This document shows, one piece after another, positions 7,316-17,945 of a DNA stretch of 27,726 nucleotides; position 1 is the stretch's first letter, and every line of letters starts with the position of its first letter. The position numbers and the translations under genes were made by a program. The notes below the pieces were generated by a model. That model worked only from the letters and a program-made list of their open reading frames with translations. It was not told the DNA's origin and ran no database searches. Source of the stretch: an uncultured Oscillospiraceae bacterium (GTDB lineage Bacteria; Bacillota; Clostridia; Oscillospirales; Oscillospiraceae); the NCBI GenBank assembly GCA_934589145.1, contig CAKTNW010000027.1, positions 1 to 27,726 of the forward strand, read 5' to 3'.

Positions 7316-8220
7316 AAAAGACCATCTCCTATCTCTACGTCATCCTGGGCGCGGCCTGCTGGGGCTTCATCGGCCTTTTTAACCGCATGCTGGGCGAGGC
7401 GGGCGTGTCCGTCTGGAACCGCGTGTTCATCCGCAACTTCATCAGCCTCGTGCTGCTGACGGTGGTGTTCGCCCTGTTTCACCGGCAGGTGTTCCGCATC
7501 AGGCTGAAGCATCTGCCCATCTTCCTGGCGGCGGGCCTGATCAGCGTGCTGTGCCTGGCCATCACATACTTCAACTGCCAGATGCGCTGCTCCCTGGCGG
7601 TGGCGGGCATCCTGCTGTACCTGGCGCCGTCCTTCGTGGTGCTGATGAGCGCCCTGCTGTGGAAGGCGCCTCTGACAAAGCGGAAGCTGCTGGCGCTGGC
7701 CCTGTCCTTCGCAGGCTGCGCGCTGGTCAGCGGCATCGTGGGCGGCGACACCTCCGTGTCCGCCGTGGGACTGCTGCTGGGCGTGGGCGCGGGCTTCTGC
7801 TACGCCACCTATACCATCTTCGCCCACTATGGCCTGGCCCATTACGACAGCTATACCATGATCTACTGGACGTTCCTGGTGGCGGGCATCGGCTCGCTGT
7901 TCTTTCTGAACCCCACCGAACTGGCCGCCGCGCTGCCTGACAGCCGCCTGTGGCTGGGATCGGCGGGCCTGGTGCTCATCGCCACGGTGCTGCCCTACAT
8001 CTTCTACACCAAGGGCCTGGAGGGCGTAGAGAGCGGAAAGGCCTCCATCATCGCCAACGTAGAGCCGGTGGTGGCGGCACTGACCGGCGTGGTGTTCTTC
8101 CATGAGACACTCAGCATCTGGACGCTATTGGGCGTCTGCTGCGTGCTGGGCGGCGTCATCCTGCTGGCGAAAGGAGACAAACCATGCAAAGAGTCCGCAT
8201 CCTCAACGGCTTCCACCTGA
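7312..8220 (+). CDS. DMT superfamily (EamA) transporter
   Basis: This 302-residue protein starts [18 protein letters not shown] at ATG 7312-7314, overlapping the preceding stop (ATGA). About ten membrane helices are arranged as two EamA halves, the first ending near residue 135 and the second with the typical ASIIANVEPVVAALTGVVFF stretch (about residues 244-263). The GxxCWGFIGLFNR start and the 'EP' motif in the penultimate region are hallmarks of drug/metabolite transporters that export amino acids or other metabolites. The substrate cannot be inferred. The last 37 bp overlap the next gene, and its tail (KESASSTAST) is encoded in that overlap. Confidence 0.9.
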   Translation: MKKTISYLYVILGAACWGFIGLFNRMLGEAGVSVWNRVFIRNFISLVLLTVVFALFHRQVFRIRLKHLPIFLAAGLISVLCLAITYFNCQMRCSLAVAGILLYLAPSFVVLMSALLWKAPLTKRKLLALALSFAGCALVSGIVGGDTSVSAVGLLLGVGAGFCYATYTIFAHYGLAHYDSYTMIYWTFLVAGIGSLFFLNPTELAAALPDSRLWLGSAGLVLIATVLPYIFYTKGLEGVESGKASIIANVEPVVAALTGVVFFHETLSIWTLLGVCCVLGGVILLAKGDKPCKESASSTAST

Positions 8221-8891
8221 AGCTCATCGCCATCTGCACCATGTTCATCGACCACATGGGCTACGCGCTGTTTCCCGGCGTCATGTGGCTGCGGTGCATC
8301 GGACGGGTGGCCTTCCCCATCTTCTGCTTTCTGATCGCCGAGGGCTGCATATACACCCACGACCGGAAGAAGTACGCGGCGCGGCTGCTGCTCTTCGCCC
8401 TGCTGTCGGAGATCCCCTTCAACCTGATGAATAGCGGCACGGTGGGGGATCCCTATCACCAGAACGTGCTGTGGACGCTGCTGACCGGTGCGCTGGTATG
8501 CTGGCTCATGGACTGGACGCTGAAAAAGCGCACGCCGCTCTCCTTCGTGCTGACGGGCGCGGTCATGGTGGCCGCCTACTGGCTGCTGGAACTGGCCGGC
8601 ACCGACTACGGCGGCTGGGGCATGCTGCTGGTGGCCGCGTTCTACTGTGCCCGCCGCTGCCCTTATCCGCAAACGGCAAAGATGGCGATACAGGCCATTG
8701 GTCTCGTCTTTTTCTCCCTCGGCGTCATGGGCGGCTATCTGTCCATCGAGCTGTGGTCGCTGACGGCGCTGCTGCCCATCTGGCTCTATAACGGCCAAAG
8801 AGGCTTTTCCAACCGCGCGGTGCAGTACGGCTTTTACGCCTTTTACCCCGTTCATATTCTCATTTTGTCATTGATCGCAATGTACCATTGA
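8184..8891 (+). CDS. TraX family membrane protein
   Basis: This 235-residue polytopic protein begins MQRVRILNGFHLKLIAICTM with an AAAGGAGA site at 8169-8176 inside the DMT gene. TraX family features are the opening NGFxLKLIAxxTMxIDHMG, then RVAFPIFCFLIAEG and a region of LLFALLSEIPFNL, with about seven or eight membrane helices and a final YPVHILIL motif. F-plasmid TraX acetylates pilin. Chromosomal homologues in Firmicutes are acyltransferase-like proteins of unknown substrate, and the conjugation label should not be taken literally. It overlaps the DMT gene by 37 bp and precedes the ybaK-like gene by 20 bp, so all are probably co-transcribed. Confidence 0.9.
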   Translation: MQRVRILNGFHLKLIAICTMFIDHMGYALFPGVMWLRCIGRVAFPIFCFLIAEGCIYTHDRKKYAARLLLFALLSEIPFNLMNSGTVGDPYHQNVLWTLLTGALVCWLMDWTLKKRTPLSFVLTGAVMVAAYWLLELAGTDYGGWGMLLVAAFYCARRCPYPQTAKMAIQAIGLVFFSLGVMGGYLSIELWSLTALLPIWLYNGQRGFSNRAVQYGFYAFYPVHILILSLIAMYH

Positions 8892-8911
8892 TCAACAAGG
8901 AGGCTGTCCCT

Positions 8912-9394
8912 ATGGCAAAGAACAAGGAAGAAAAAACCAACGTCATGCGGACGCTGGATCAGAAGAAGATCCCCTATACCGCCTTTTCCTACGACCCCAA
9001 CGGCCCCATCGACGGCGTGTCGGTGGCGGCGGAGACGGGGCTGGACGCCGCCGGTGTGTTCAAGACGCTGGTGACAAAGGGCGCCAGCGGGGCATACTAT
9101 GTATTCGATATCCCCGTGGCGGAAAATCTCGACCTGAAAAAGGCCGCCAAGGCGGTGGGCGAGAAATCCATCGCCATGCTGCCCCAGAAGGAGCTGCTGC
9201 CCCTGACGGGCTATGTCCACGGCGGCTGCTCCCCCGTGGGCATGAAGAAGCAGTTCCCCACCGTGTTCCATGAGACGGCGAACGAGCTTGACCTGATCGC
9301 CGTCTCCGCCGGAAAGATCGGCCATCAGGTGCAGGTAAAGCCCGGTGACCTGCTGGCGCTTCTCCGGGCCAAAACAGCGGATGTGGTGGTGTAA
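8912..9394 (+). CDS. ybaK: YbaK/EbsC family Cys-tRNA(Pro) deacylase
   Basis: This 160-residue protein starts MAKNKEEKTNVMRTLD at ATG 8912 behind AAGGAGG; a TTG eight codons earlier overlaps the preceding stop and has no ribosome site. The single YbaK/aa-tRNA-deacylase domain shows AAETGLDAAGVFKTLVTKG (about residues 40-58), the ELLPLTGYVHGGCSPVGMK loop and FHETANELDLIAVSAG. The conserved Lys in the FKTL motif and the GGCSPVG loop are typical of the bacterial Cys-tRNA(Pro)/Cys-tRNA(Cys) deacylase that clears mischarged tRNA in trans. It ends the uvrB-led gene string. Three hairpins of a repeat family follow immediately after the stop. Confidence 0.93.
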   Translation: MAKNKEEKTNVMRTLDQKKIPYTAFSYDPNGPIDGVSVAAETGLDAAGVFKTLVTKGASGAYYVFDIPVAENLDLKKAAKAVGEKSIAMLPQKELLPLTGYVHGGCSPVGMKKQFPTVFHETANELDLIAVSAGKIGHQVQVKPGDLLALLRAKTADVVV

Positions 9395-9480
9395 GGAGAA
9401 TTTCGCTCTCCGGAGCGACCTACTTTTGCCAATAGCGGCAAAAGTAGGCAAAAACGCCAGAAGGAACCTCCGGTTCCTTC
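9395..9480 (+). repeat. Two-hairpin 3' repeat after ybaK (family B copy) plus extra hairpin
   Basis: Immediately after the TAA the sequence reads ATTTCGCTC-TCCG-GAGCGA, then a perfect 12-bp hairpin with arms CCTACTTTTGCC (9419-9430) and GGCAAAAGTAGG (9437-9448). A separate 9-bp hairpin GAAGGAACC/GGTTCCTTC follows at 9460-9480. The same two-hairpin layout recurs inverted at 9788-9842 and, in shortened form, at 16011-16050. No T-run follows, so it is not a classic terminator. Confidence 0.75.
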
Positions 9481-9787
9481 ACTTCCGGGCACGCTATACA
9501 ATACGCAAAACTGTGAATGTGTACCACGCGTTTGCGTGAGATTTTCTTCTTCGTTTCGTTATCGAATCGTCTCCACACCAGCGTCGCTGCCGCTGATGCT
9601 TGCGCCGAACAACGCTTCGGGTTCTACCGTTGAGAACATGAGCGGCAGCGGCGCAAAACGAAAGTCAATTCGTCATACGCAGCGATAACAGCCGTTCTCC
9701 GCAACCGCGCGGCAAAGGGTCACAAATTTACAACGCAAAACAGCGTGCAGGAAGTCTTGAAACCTGCGGTTTCAAGCTGTCCTTTTG
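9481..9787. other. Gene-free spacer with long inverted repeat
   Basis: No credible reading frame or RNA gene is seen. A long-range inverted repeat GCTGCCGCT (9588-9596) / AGCGGCAGC (9641-9649) encloses the string GCCGAACAACGCTTC, which also occurs near 4470-4484 between family C repeats. A 9-bp stem CTTGAAACC/GGTTTCAAG lies at about 9757-9777. This looks like decayed repeat DNA. Confidence 0.55.
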
Positions 9788-9860
9788 GGTACTTTTGGGA
9801 CAGCGGCCAAAAGTACCTCGCGCTCGCAAGCGCGAAATCCCCTCTCGCTCCGCAGAGCGA
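9788..9860 (-). repeat. Inverted family B copy plus extra hairpin
   Basis: Read on the minus strand this gives ATTTCGCGC-ttgcga-GCGCGA, then GGTACTTTTGG/CCAAAAGTACC (9788-9817). It is the same order as the copy at 9395, with different stem bases. A further TCGCTC/GAGCGA hairpin lies at 9845-9860. This copy faces away from uvrA, and no gene ends here on the minus strand. Confidence 0.7.
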
Positions 9861-9877
9861 AACATTTTAATTCTTTA

Positions 9878-9906
9878 TTGACATTAAAAATTTGTTTTAC
9901 TACACT
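9878..9906 (+). promoter_or_regulatory. SigA-type promoter of uvrA
   Basis: TTGACA (9878-9883) and TACACT (9901-9906) are separated by 17 bp in an AT-rich island, about 30 bp upstream of the uvrA start. No LexA-type palindrome (GAAC-N4-GTTC) is visible around it. Confidence 0.75.
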
Positions 9907-9941
9907 TATCTGCACCAAATCACGCAGAATCGAGGAATACC

Positions 9942-12770
<2,829 letters not shown>

Positions 12771-12781
12771 AGCACACATCT

Positions 12782-12818
12782 GTCCCCTCCCCCGCATAGG
12801 ATAGCGTGGGGAGGGGAC
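12782..12818 (+). promoter_or_regulatory. Stem that pairs with the ribosome site of the next gene
   Basis: Arms GTCCCCTCCCC (12782-12792) and GGGGAGGGGAC (12808-12818) form an 11-bp perfect stem. The right arm is also the purine-rich ribosome site of the gene starting at 12822. No U-tract follows, so this looks more like a translational control or processing element than a terminator for uvrA. Confidence 0.6.
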
Positions 12819-12821
12819 GGC

Positions 12822-13121
12822 ATGGCGCTTTTCTGGGAGGGTGTGGCCGCATTTCTGGAGGCCATCGGCATCGCGGCGGTTTTATGGGTGCTTTTCGACT
12901 GGTTTATGTACCCCAAAAGGGCCGTTAATGTACCCATTCTGGTGCCCTTATCCGGCGACGCGGAGGGCCTGGAGCCGCTTTTGCGGCGGCTGGAGGGGCT
13001 GACCGTCGTCCTGCTGGACGAGGGACTTTCTGACCTGGGGACGGAGCGGGCGGCATACGCCGCATCCTGCGATCCCAACATTACACTGAAGAAACGGGGG
13101 GAGACCCATGGGGGAACGTAG
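12822..13121 (+). CDS. Small single-span membrane protein upstream of recD2
   Basis: This 99-residue protein opens MALFWEGVAAFLEAIGIAA, giving one N-terminal membrane helix to about residue 30 (VLWVLFDWFMYP). A cytoplasmic-looking domain follows with NVPILVPLSGDAEGLEPLL, RRLEGLTVVLLDEGLSD and a polar tail. The VLVPLSGDAE/LEPLLRRL pattern reads like a short alpha/beta unit, but I cannot name a family. Its end overlaps the recD2 start by 14 bp, implying coupled translation. The ribosome site lies inside a hairpin arm (12808-12818), so its translation may be restrained. Confidence 0.7.
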   Translation: MALFWEGVAAFLEAIGIAAVLWVLFDWFMYPKRAVNVPILVPLSGDAEGLEPLLRRLEGLTVVLLDEGLSDLGTERAAYAASCDPNITLKKRGETHGGT

Positions 13122-15324
13122 TACCATTGAGGGCACTGTGGAAAACGTGGTGTTCCAGAACGAGGAAAACGGCTATACGGTGCTGAGCCTGCTGACCGAC
13201 CAGGGCGAGGTGGTAACGGTGGTGGGCTGCATCCCCTTTGCCGCCGCCGGCGAGAGCATGACCGTCACCGGCGTGTGGGTCAACCACCCCACCTACGGCG
13301 TGCAGATGACCGCCGAGCTGGTGGAGCGCCGCATGCCCCAGGATGAGGACGGCATCGTGTGCTATCTCTCCTCCGGCGTGCTGAAGGGCGTGGGGCCCGC
13401 CACCGCCGCCCGGCTGGTGGAGCGCTTCGGCGCCGACACCCTGCGGATCATCGAGGAGGAGCCGGAGAAGCTGTCCACCCTGAAGGGCATCACATCCAAG
13501 AAGGCCATGGAGATCTCCGCCGCCTTCCGCAGCCTGACGGGCCTGCGGCGGGTGATGGAATTCCTCAGCCGCTATGACCTGCCGGTGACGCTGGCCATGA
13601 GCCTTCTGCGCGCCTATGGCGACGAGACGCTGGAAAAGCTGAAGGACAACCCCTATCTCCTCACCGACGAGCGGTGCGGCGTGGACTTCGCCGCCGCCGA
13701 CGAGATCGCCCTGTCCATGGGCTTTGACGGGGACGCCCCCTGCCGGGCCGAGGCGGCGGTGCTGTACGAGCTGAACCACAACCTGTCCAACGGCCATGTG
13801 TTCCTGCCCCGGCCCAAGCTGATCGCCGCCACCATGGAGCTGATCGGCATCACGGAGGAGACGGCGGAAAAGGCGCTGGACGACCTGTGTGAGCGCTTTG
13901 CCGTGGTGTGCAAGCCCATCGCCAACGTGGAGGGCTGCTATCTGCGGCGGATGTACGAGGCGGAGGTCTATGTGGCCAAACGGCTGGCCGCCGCCTGCGG
14001 CGACGACTGGGACTGCGGTAAAAATGTGGAGCGGATCATCGACGACATCGAAAAGCGGCAGGGCATCGCCTACGCCCCGGAGCAGCGCCGCGCCGTGGCG
14101 CTGGCGGCGGAGCGGGGCGTGCTGCTGCTGACCGGCGGCCCCGGCACCGGCAAGACCACCTCCGTGCGGGGCATCGTGACGCTGTTCGAGCGGATGGGCC
14201 TGGACACCGTGCTGCTGGCGCCCACGGGCCGCGCCGCCCAGCGGATGAGCCAGCTCTGCGGCAAGGAGGCACAGACCATCCACCGCTGCCTGGGCATGAG
14301 CTGGAACGAGCTGACCGGCGAGGTGACCTTCCGCAAGAACGAGAAGGAGCCGCTGGAGGCCGACGCCGTCATCGTGGACGAGATGAGCCTGGTGGATCTG
14401 GAGCTGATGGCGTCGCTGCTGCGGGCCATGCGGCCCGGCTGCCGCCTGGTGATGGTGGGTGACCCGGATCAGCTCCCCTCCGTGGGCGCGGGCAACGTGC
14501 TGGGCGATCTGCTGCGCAGCGGCGTGGTGCCTGCCGTATCCCTGACGGAGATCTTCCGCCAGGCGGAGAAGAGCGCCATCATCCGCAACGCCCACGCGGT
14601 GAACACTGGCCGTCCGCCGGAGTTAAAAAATACCCAGAACGACTTTTTCTTCCTGTGCCGCCGCGCCCCCGACCGGCTGGTGCAGACGGTGGTGGAGCTG
14701 TGCCAGCAGCGGCTGCCGGACAACATGGGCATCCCGGCAGATCAGATCCAGGTGCTGTCCCCCACCCGCAAGGGCGTGTGCGGCACGGTGAACCTGAACC
14801 GGGCCCTGCAGGCGGCGCTGAACCCGCCCGCCGCCGGAAAGCACCAGAAGCCCTGGGGCGACATGGTGTTCCGGGAGGGTGACCGGGTCATGCAGACCCG
14901 CAACAACTACGACGTGGTATGGGAGAAGGACGACGGCTCCATGGGGGCCGGGATCTTCAACGGCGACGTGGGGGTGATCCGGGAGATCGACCCCTCCGGC
15001 GAGCTGATCACCATTCAATTTGACGACCGGACCTGCGTATACACCGCCGACCTGCTGAACCAGCTGGACATGGCCTACGCCATGACGGTACATAAGGCCC
15101 AGGGCAGCGAATACCGCTGCGTGGTGCTGGTGTCGGCGGCGGTGGCCCCGGCGCTGATGGTGCGGGGCGTACTGTACACCGCCATCACCCGCGCCCGTGA
15201 GCTGCTGGTGCTGGTGGGCGACGATGTGGCACCCGGCCAGATGGCGGCCAACGACAGGCAGCAGCGCCGTTACAGCGGCCTGCGGCGGAGACTGCGGGAG
15301 GAGGCAATGAGCCATGGGCTTTAA
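13108..15324 (+). CDS. recD2: RecD2 family SF1B DNA helicase (RecD-like ATPase)
   Basis: This 738-residue 5'-3' helicase has the RecD2 layout. An N-terminal OB-like region (TIEGTVENVVFQNEENGYTV) comes first, then tandem helix-hairpin-helices around residues 90-130 (LKGVGPATAARLVERFG), then the SF1 core. The core shows Walker A LTGGPGTGKTT (~341-351), motif II VIVDEMSLVDLEL (~421), motif III GDPDQLPSVGAGN (~451), the motif IV region SLTEIFRQ, an SH3-like insert and VHKAQGSEY (~657), and ends with TAITRARELL. RecD2 acts outside RecBCD in DNA repair and replication-fork upkeep. The start ATG 13108 follows GGGGGGAGA. It overlaps both the small upstream gene and comF. Confidence 0.95.
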   Translation: MGERSTIEGTVENVVFQNEENGYTVLSLLTDQGEVVTVVGCIPFAAAGESMTVTGVWVNHPTYGVQMTAELVERRMPQDEDGIVCYLSSGVLKGVGPATAARLVERFGADTLRIIEEEPEKLSTLKGITSKKAMEISAAFRSLTGLRRVMEFLSRYDLPVTLAMSLLRAYGDETLEKLKDNPYLLTDERCGVDFAAADEIALSMGFDGDAPCRAEAAVLYELNHNLSNGHVFLPRPKLIAATMELIGITEETAEKALDDLCERFAVVCKPIANVEGCYLRRMYEAEVYVAKRLAAACGDDWDCGKNVERIIDDIEKRQGIAYAPEQRRAVALAAERGVLLLTGGPGTGKTTSVRGIVTLFERMGLDTVLLAPTGRAAQRMSQLCGKEAQTIHRCLGMSWNELTGEVTFRKNEKEPLEADAVIVDEMSLVDLELMASLLRAMRPGCRLVMVGDPDQLPSVGAGNVLGDLLRSGVVPAVSLTEIFRQAEKSAIIRNAHAVNTGRPPELKNTQNDFFFLCRRAPDRLVQTVVELCQQRLPDNMGIPADQIQVLSPTRKGVCGTVNLNRALQAALNPPAAGKHQKPWGDMVFREGDRVMQTRNNYDVVWEKDDGSMGAGIFNGDVGVIREIDPSGELITIQFDDRTCVYTADLLNQLDMAYAMTVHKAQGSEYRCVVLVSAAVAPALMVRGVLYTAITRARELLVLVGDDVAPGQMAANDRQQRRYSGLRRRLREEAMSHGL

Positions 15325-15979
15325 CGACGAGCTGAATAAGATCACCAACGATCTGCTGGGGGTATTTTTCCCCCGGAAATGCCCCTTCTGCGGCAGAGGC
15401 GTGGACAGGAAGTCCCTGCTGTGCCAGCCCTGCAGCGACACGCTGCCCCGGTGTGACCGGGTGCGGCAGGGCGCGGATTTTGGCCGGTGCGCCGCGCCGC
15501 TCTATTACGAGGACAGCGTGCGCAAGGCCATCCTGGACTACAAATTCCACGGAAAGCTCAACGGGCTGGACTGCTTCGGCCGCATGATGGCCGAGACGGC
15601 TGCGGAGCAGTACAGCGGCGAGTTCGACGCCATCACATGGGTGCCGGTCAGCAAGAAGCGGCTGAAGAAGCGGGGCTTCGACCAGGCCCGGTACCTCACC
15701 GCCAGCATGTGCGTGGACTGGCATGTGGCCCCCATCGAGACGCTGCGGAAGGTGGTGGACAATCCGCCCCAGTCCGGCATCCACGACGGGGCGGAGCGCC
15801 GGGCCAACGTGCTGGGCGTGTATGAGGCGGTGTCGCCGGAGCAGTTTGCGGGAAAGCGTCTGCTGCTGGTGGACGACATCTGCACCACCGGTGCCACCCT
15901 GGGCGAGTGTGCCCGTGTCCTGAAGGCGGCAGGCGCGGCGGACGTGATGTGCCTGACCCTGGCCATGGTGCGGGAGTAA
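15314..15979 (+). CDS. comF: ComF family phosphoribosyltransferase-like protein
   Basis: This 221-residue protein has a zinc finger formed by Cys23, Cys26, Cys37 and Cys40 (CPFCGRG...CQPC). A type I phosphoribosyltransferase fold follows with the PRPP-loop motif LLLVDDICTTGAT at ~183-195, and the KKRLKKRGFDQA motif typical of ComF lies at about 115-126. ComF proteins belong to the DNA uptake machinery of competent bacteria, where ComFC works with the ComFA helicase on incoming single-stranded DNA. No comFA is adjacent here; instead comF overlaps recD2 by 11 bp, so a shared role in handling single-stranded DNA is plausible (inference). A shortened family B repeat follows about 30 bp after the stop. 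Confidence 0.92.
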   Translation: MGFNDELNKITNDLLGVFFPRKCPFCGRGVDRKSLLCQPCSDTLPRCDRVRQGADFGRCAAPLYYEDSVRKAILDYKFHGKLNGLDCFGRMMAETAAEQYSGEFDAITWVPVSKKRLKKRGFDQARYLTASMCVDWHVAPIETLRKVVDNPPQSGIHDGAERRANVLGVYEAVSPEQFAGKRLLLVDDICTTGATLGECARVLKAAGAADVMCLTLAMVRE

Positions 15980-16010
15980 ACCGAGAAGTTTTGGGGTATA
16001 GTAGAGAAAG

Positions 16011-16050
16011 GGTATTTCGCGCCCCGGCGCGAGGTACCTTTGCCAACAGC
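16011..16050 (+). repeat. Shortened family B repeat after comF
   Basis: The sequence GGTATTTCGCGC, loop CCCG, GCGCGA is followed by GGTACCTTTGCC and AACAGCC. It matches the first hairpin and left arm of the copies at 9395 and 9788, but the right arm of the second hairpin is lost and family C DNA follows. Confidence 0.65.
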
Positions 16051-16051
16051 C

Positions 16052-16394
16052 TGTAAGGGCGACCCTCGCGGGCGACCGTAAGAAACGGTATGATGACTCC
16101 CCGGGCGACCGCAAGGGTCGCCCCTACGGATCGGTTTTACGAGGTACAACGGTGATACGGCGGGGCGGCGGGGACGCCGCCATCTACGAAAACGACGATA
16201 GCCCCCCGTAGGGCGGCATGACCACATGCCGCCGCACAATAAGCCCTGTGCGCCAACGCGGCGGGGTGAGGTCACCCCGCCCTACGCAGCGGCTACCGAT
16301 AGAATTTCGTAGGGCGCGATGCCCACATCGCGCCGCCATATAGAGGAAACGTTGTTGTATTCTGTGCGGGCCGATGTGGGCATCGGCCCCTACG
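16052..16394. repeat. Seven CGTAGGG-framed palindromic repeats (family C) between comF and mreB
   Basis: Copies lie at 16052-16079 (degenerate), 16102-16128 (reverse), 16158-16188 (reverse, degenerate), 16207-16235 (forward), 16258-16286 (reverse), 16308-16336 (forward) and 16366-16394 (reverse). The copy at 16207 repeats the stem seen at 4543, and that at 16258 repeats the one at 4495. The others have new but still self-complementary stems (GGCGCGATG/CATCGCGCC; GGCCGATG/CATCGGCC). The 595-bp gap holds no gene; the last 80 bp are AT-richer and carry the mreB promoter. Confidence 0.87.
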
Positions 16395-16476
16395 AAAGGG
16401 TCGGCAGAACCCTGGAGGCACAACACAGACGCTCCGTTTCTCTTTTAACAAATCTGTGAACATTTACAACTTGCTC

Positions 16477-16505
16477 TTGCAAAACGCAAAGGCTGTCAGT
16501 ATAAT
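16477..16505 (+). promoter_or_regulatory. SigA-type promoter of mreB
   Basis: TTGCAA (16477-16482) and a consensus TATAAT (16500-16505) are spaced by 17 bp, about 70 bp upstream of the start codon. Confidence 0.82.
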
Positions 16506-16576
16506 ACTTAATTGGGAAAAATTCGGCTTATGGCCGCACATGATAACACAAATGAAGAAATGATGAGGTGCAGCTT

Positions 16577-17608
16577 ATGTGTTCTTTGGCAAAAGATATC
16601 GGTATCGATCTGGGTACCGCTTCCGTTCTGGTATATATCAAGGGTAAGGGCGTCGTGCTGAACGAGCCGTCGGTGGTGGCCATCGACAAGAATACCGGCC
16701 GTCTGCTGAAGGTGGGCGCCGAGGCCCAGGCCATGCTGGGCCGTACCCCCGGCAACATCGTGGCCATCCGTCCCCTGCGTGAGGGCGTCATCTCCGACTA
16801 TGACATGACGGAGCGGATGCTGAAGGAATTCATTCACAAGGTCACCGGCGGCTTCCAGCTGTTCAAGCCGCGGGTCATTATCTGCGTGCCCTCCGGCATC
16901 ACCGAGGTGGAGGAGCGTGCCGTGGTGGACGCCGGCATCCAGGCTGGCGCACGCCGCGTGTATCTGATCGAGGAGCCGGTGGCGGCCGCCATCGGCGCGG
17001 GCATCGACATCGCCAAGCCCGACGGCCACATGGTGGTGGACATCGGCGGCGGCACCACCGATATCGCCGTCATCTCCCTCAGCGGCGTGGTGGAGAGCGC
17101 CTCCATCAAGGTGGCAGGCGACCAGTTCAACGAGTCCATCGTCAAGTATATGCGCCGCAAGCACAACGTGCTGGTGGGCGAGCGTACCGCCGAGATGATG
17201 AAGATGCGCATCGGCTGCGTGTTCCCCAAGGAGGAGGAGACCTCCATCGACGTGAAGGGCCGCTGCCTGCTGACGGGCCTGCCCAAGACGCTGACCGTCA
17301 CCTCTACCGAGATGCTGGAGGCCTTCGAGGAGCCGGTGGAGCGGATCCTGGAGGCCGTTCACGGCGTGCTGGAGCGCACCCCGCCTGAGCTGGTGGCCGA
17401 TATCTCCGACAACGGCATCGTCATGACCGGCGGCGGCAGTCTGGTGGACGGCTTTGACAAGCTGATCACCGCCCGCACCGGCATCCACACCATGGTGGCG
17501 GAGGACGCCATCTCCTGCGTGGCCGAGGGCACCGGCAAGAGCCTGGATTCCCTGAACTCCATGACCGACGGCACCGTGAACCTGAGCCGCAGACGGCAGA
17601 TGAACTAA
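16577..17608 (+). CDS. mreB: MreB/Mbl family rod-shape actin homologue
   Basis: This 343-residue protein has the chosen start ATG 16577 (MCSLAKDIGIDLGTA) behind GATGAGGTG; a GTG three codons earlier overlaps that site. The actin-fold ATP-binding motifs are GIDLGTASVLVYI (phosphate 1, residues ~8-20), DIGGGTTDIAVIS (phosphate 2, ~155) and MTGGGSLVDGFD (adenosine). MreB forms membrane-bound filaments that steer peptidoglycan synthesis along the cell side wall. It stands alone with its own promoter and terminator; mreC and mreD are not next to it. This is typical of second mreB copies or Mbl-like paralogues, so the exact paralogue is uncertain. A full family A repeat begins 2 bp after the stop. 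Confidence 0.93.
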   Translation: MCSLAKDIGIDLGTASVLVYIKGKGVVLNEPSVVAIDKNTGRLLKVGAEAQAMLGRTPGNIVAIRPLREGVISDYDMTERMLKEFIHKVTGGFQLFKPRVIICVPSGITEVEERAVVDAGIQAGARRVYLIEEPVAAAIGAGIDIAKPDGHMVVDIGGGTTDIAVISLSGVVESASIKVAGDQFNESIVKYMRRKHNVLVGERTAEMMKMRIGCVFPKEEETSIDVKGRCLLTGLPKTLTVTSTEMLEAFEEPVERILEAVHGVLERTPPELVADISDNGIVMTGGGSLVDGFDKLITARTGIHTMVAEDAISCVAEGTGKSLDSLNSMTDGTVNLSRRRQMN

Positions 17609-17610
17609 GT

Positions 17611-17774
17611 CTGGCGAAAAGTCTGACGACTTTTCTGCCAATTTGGCTTGCGGCCGACTGCGCGCGTCCTTCGGACACACTGGCGGCCGAGAAGTATTTT
17701 TCCGACGTACACGCCGCCGGAAAAATGATTTGATTTTTTCGCGGCGTCCGCGCCGCGAACTCTGCGAGGCTTTT
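17611..17774 (+). repeat. Full-length post-stop repeat (family A), copy after mreB
   Basis: It starts CTGGCGAAAAGTC 2 bp after the mreB stop, forming a GAAAAGTC/GACTTTTC hairpin inside a TGGC/GCCA clamp. A 125-bp body (17650-17774) follows, containing a GTCC/GGAC hairpin and a perfect TCGCGGCG/CGCCGCGA hairpin, and ending GAGGC plus five T. The body differs from the copy at 21078-21202 at only three positions by eye. Confidence 0.92.
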
Positions 17775-17812
17775 TGATATTGCTATTGAGCGGCATTGAC
17801 AGTTTTACTACC

Positions 17813-17846
17813 AAAAGAACGGCCATTTCATAATGGCCGTTCTTTT
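17813..17846 (+). terminator. Bidirectional-type intrinsic terminator downstream of mreB
   Basis: Arms AAGAACGGCCATT and AATGGCCGTTCTT with loop TCA(T) are flanked by A-run and T-run, a strong rho-independent terminator. It separates the mreB unit from the aminotransferase promoter. Confidence 0.9.
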
Positions 17847-17856
17847 TCATTTTTTC

Positions 17857-17885
17857 TTGACGATTGGCGGAAAATAGGCTAGTAT
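17857..17885 (+). promoter_or_regulatory. SigA-type promoter of the aminotransferase gene
   Basis: TTGACG (17857-17862) and TAGTAT (17880-17885) are spaced by 17 bp, about 60 bp upstream of ATG 17946. Confidence 0.8.
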
Positions 17886-17945
17886 GATGGTATGAAGCGC
17901 AGAAGCTCATCGATTCTGCCGTCAAATCATATAGGAGGCAATACT

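Noticed and set aside
8184..8891. TraX as sign of a conjugative element
   Set aside because: No other transfer, relaxase or integrase genes are present. The protein sits in a chromosomal gene string and the family is widespread in chromosomes.
9481..9787. Structured RNA gene in the ybaK-uvrA gap
   Set aside because: There are inverted repeats, but no motif of a known RNA class, no promoter-terminator pair, and parts are shared with the family C linkers.
9861..9941. LexA operator before uvrA
   Set aside because: No GAAC-N4-GTTC-type palindrome is present near the uvrA promoter or before uvrB or recD2.
16052..16394. CRISPR-like array of ~29-bp repeats
   Set aside because: The copies alternate in orientation, the 'repeats' vary in the middle and spacing is irregular. 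They are palindromic elements, not repeats separated by unique spacers, and no cas gene is near.
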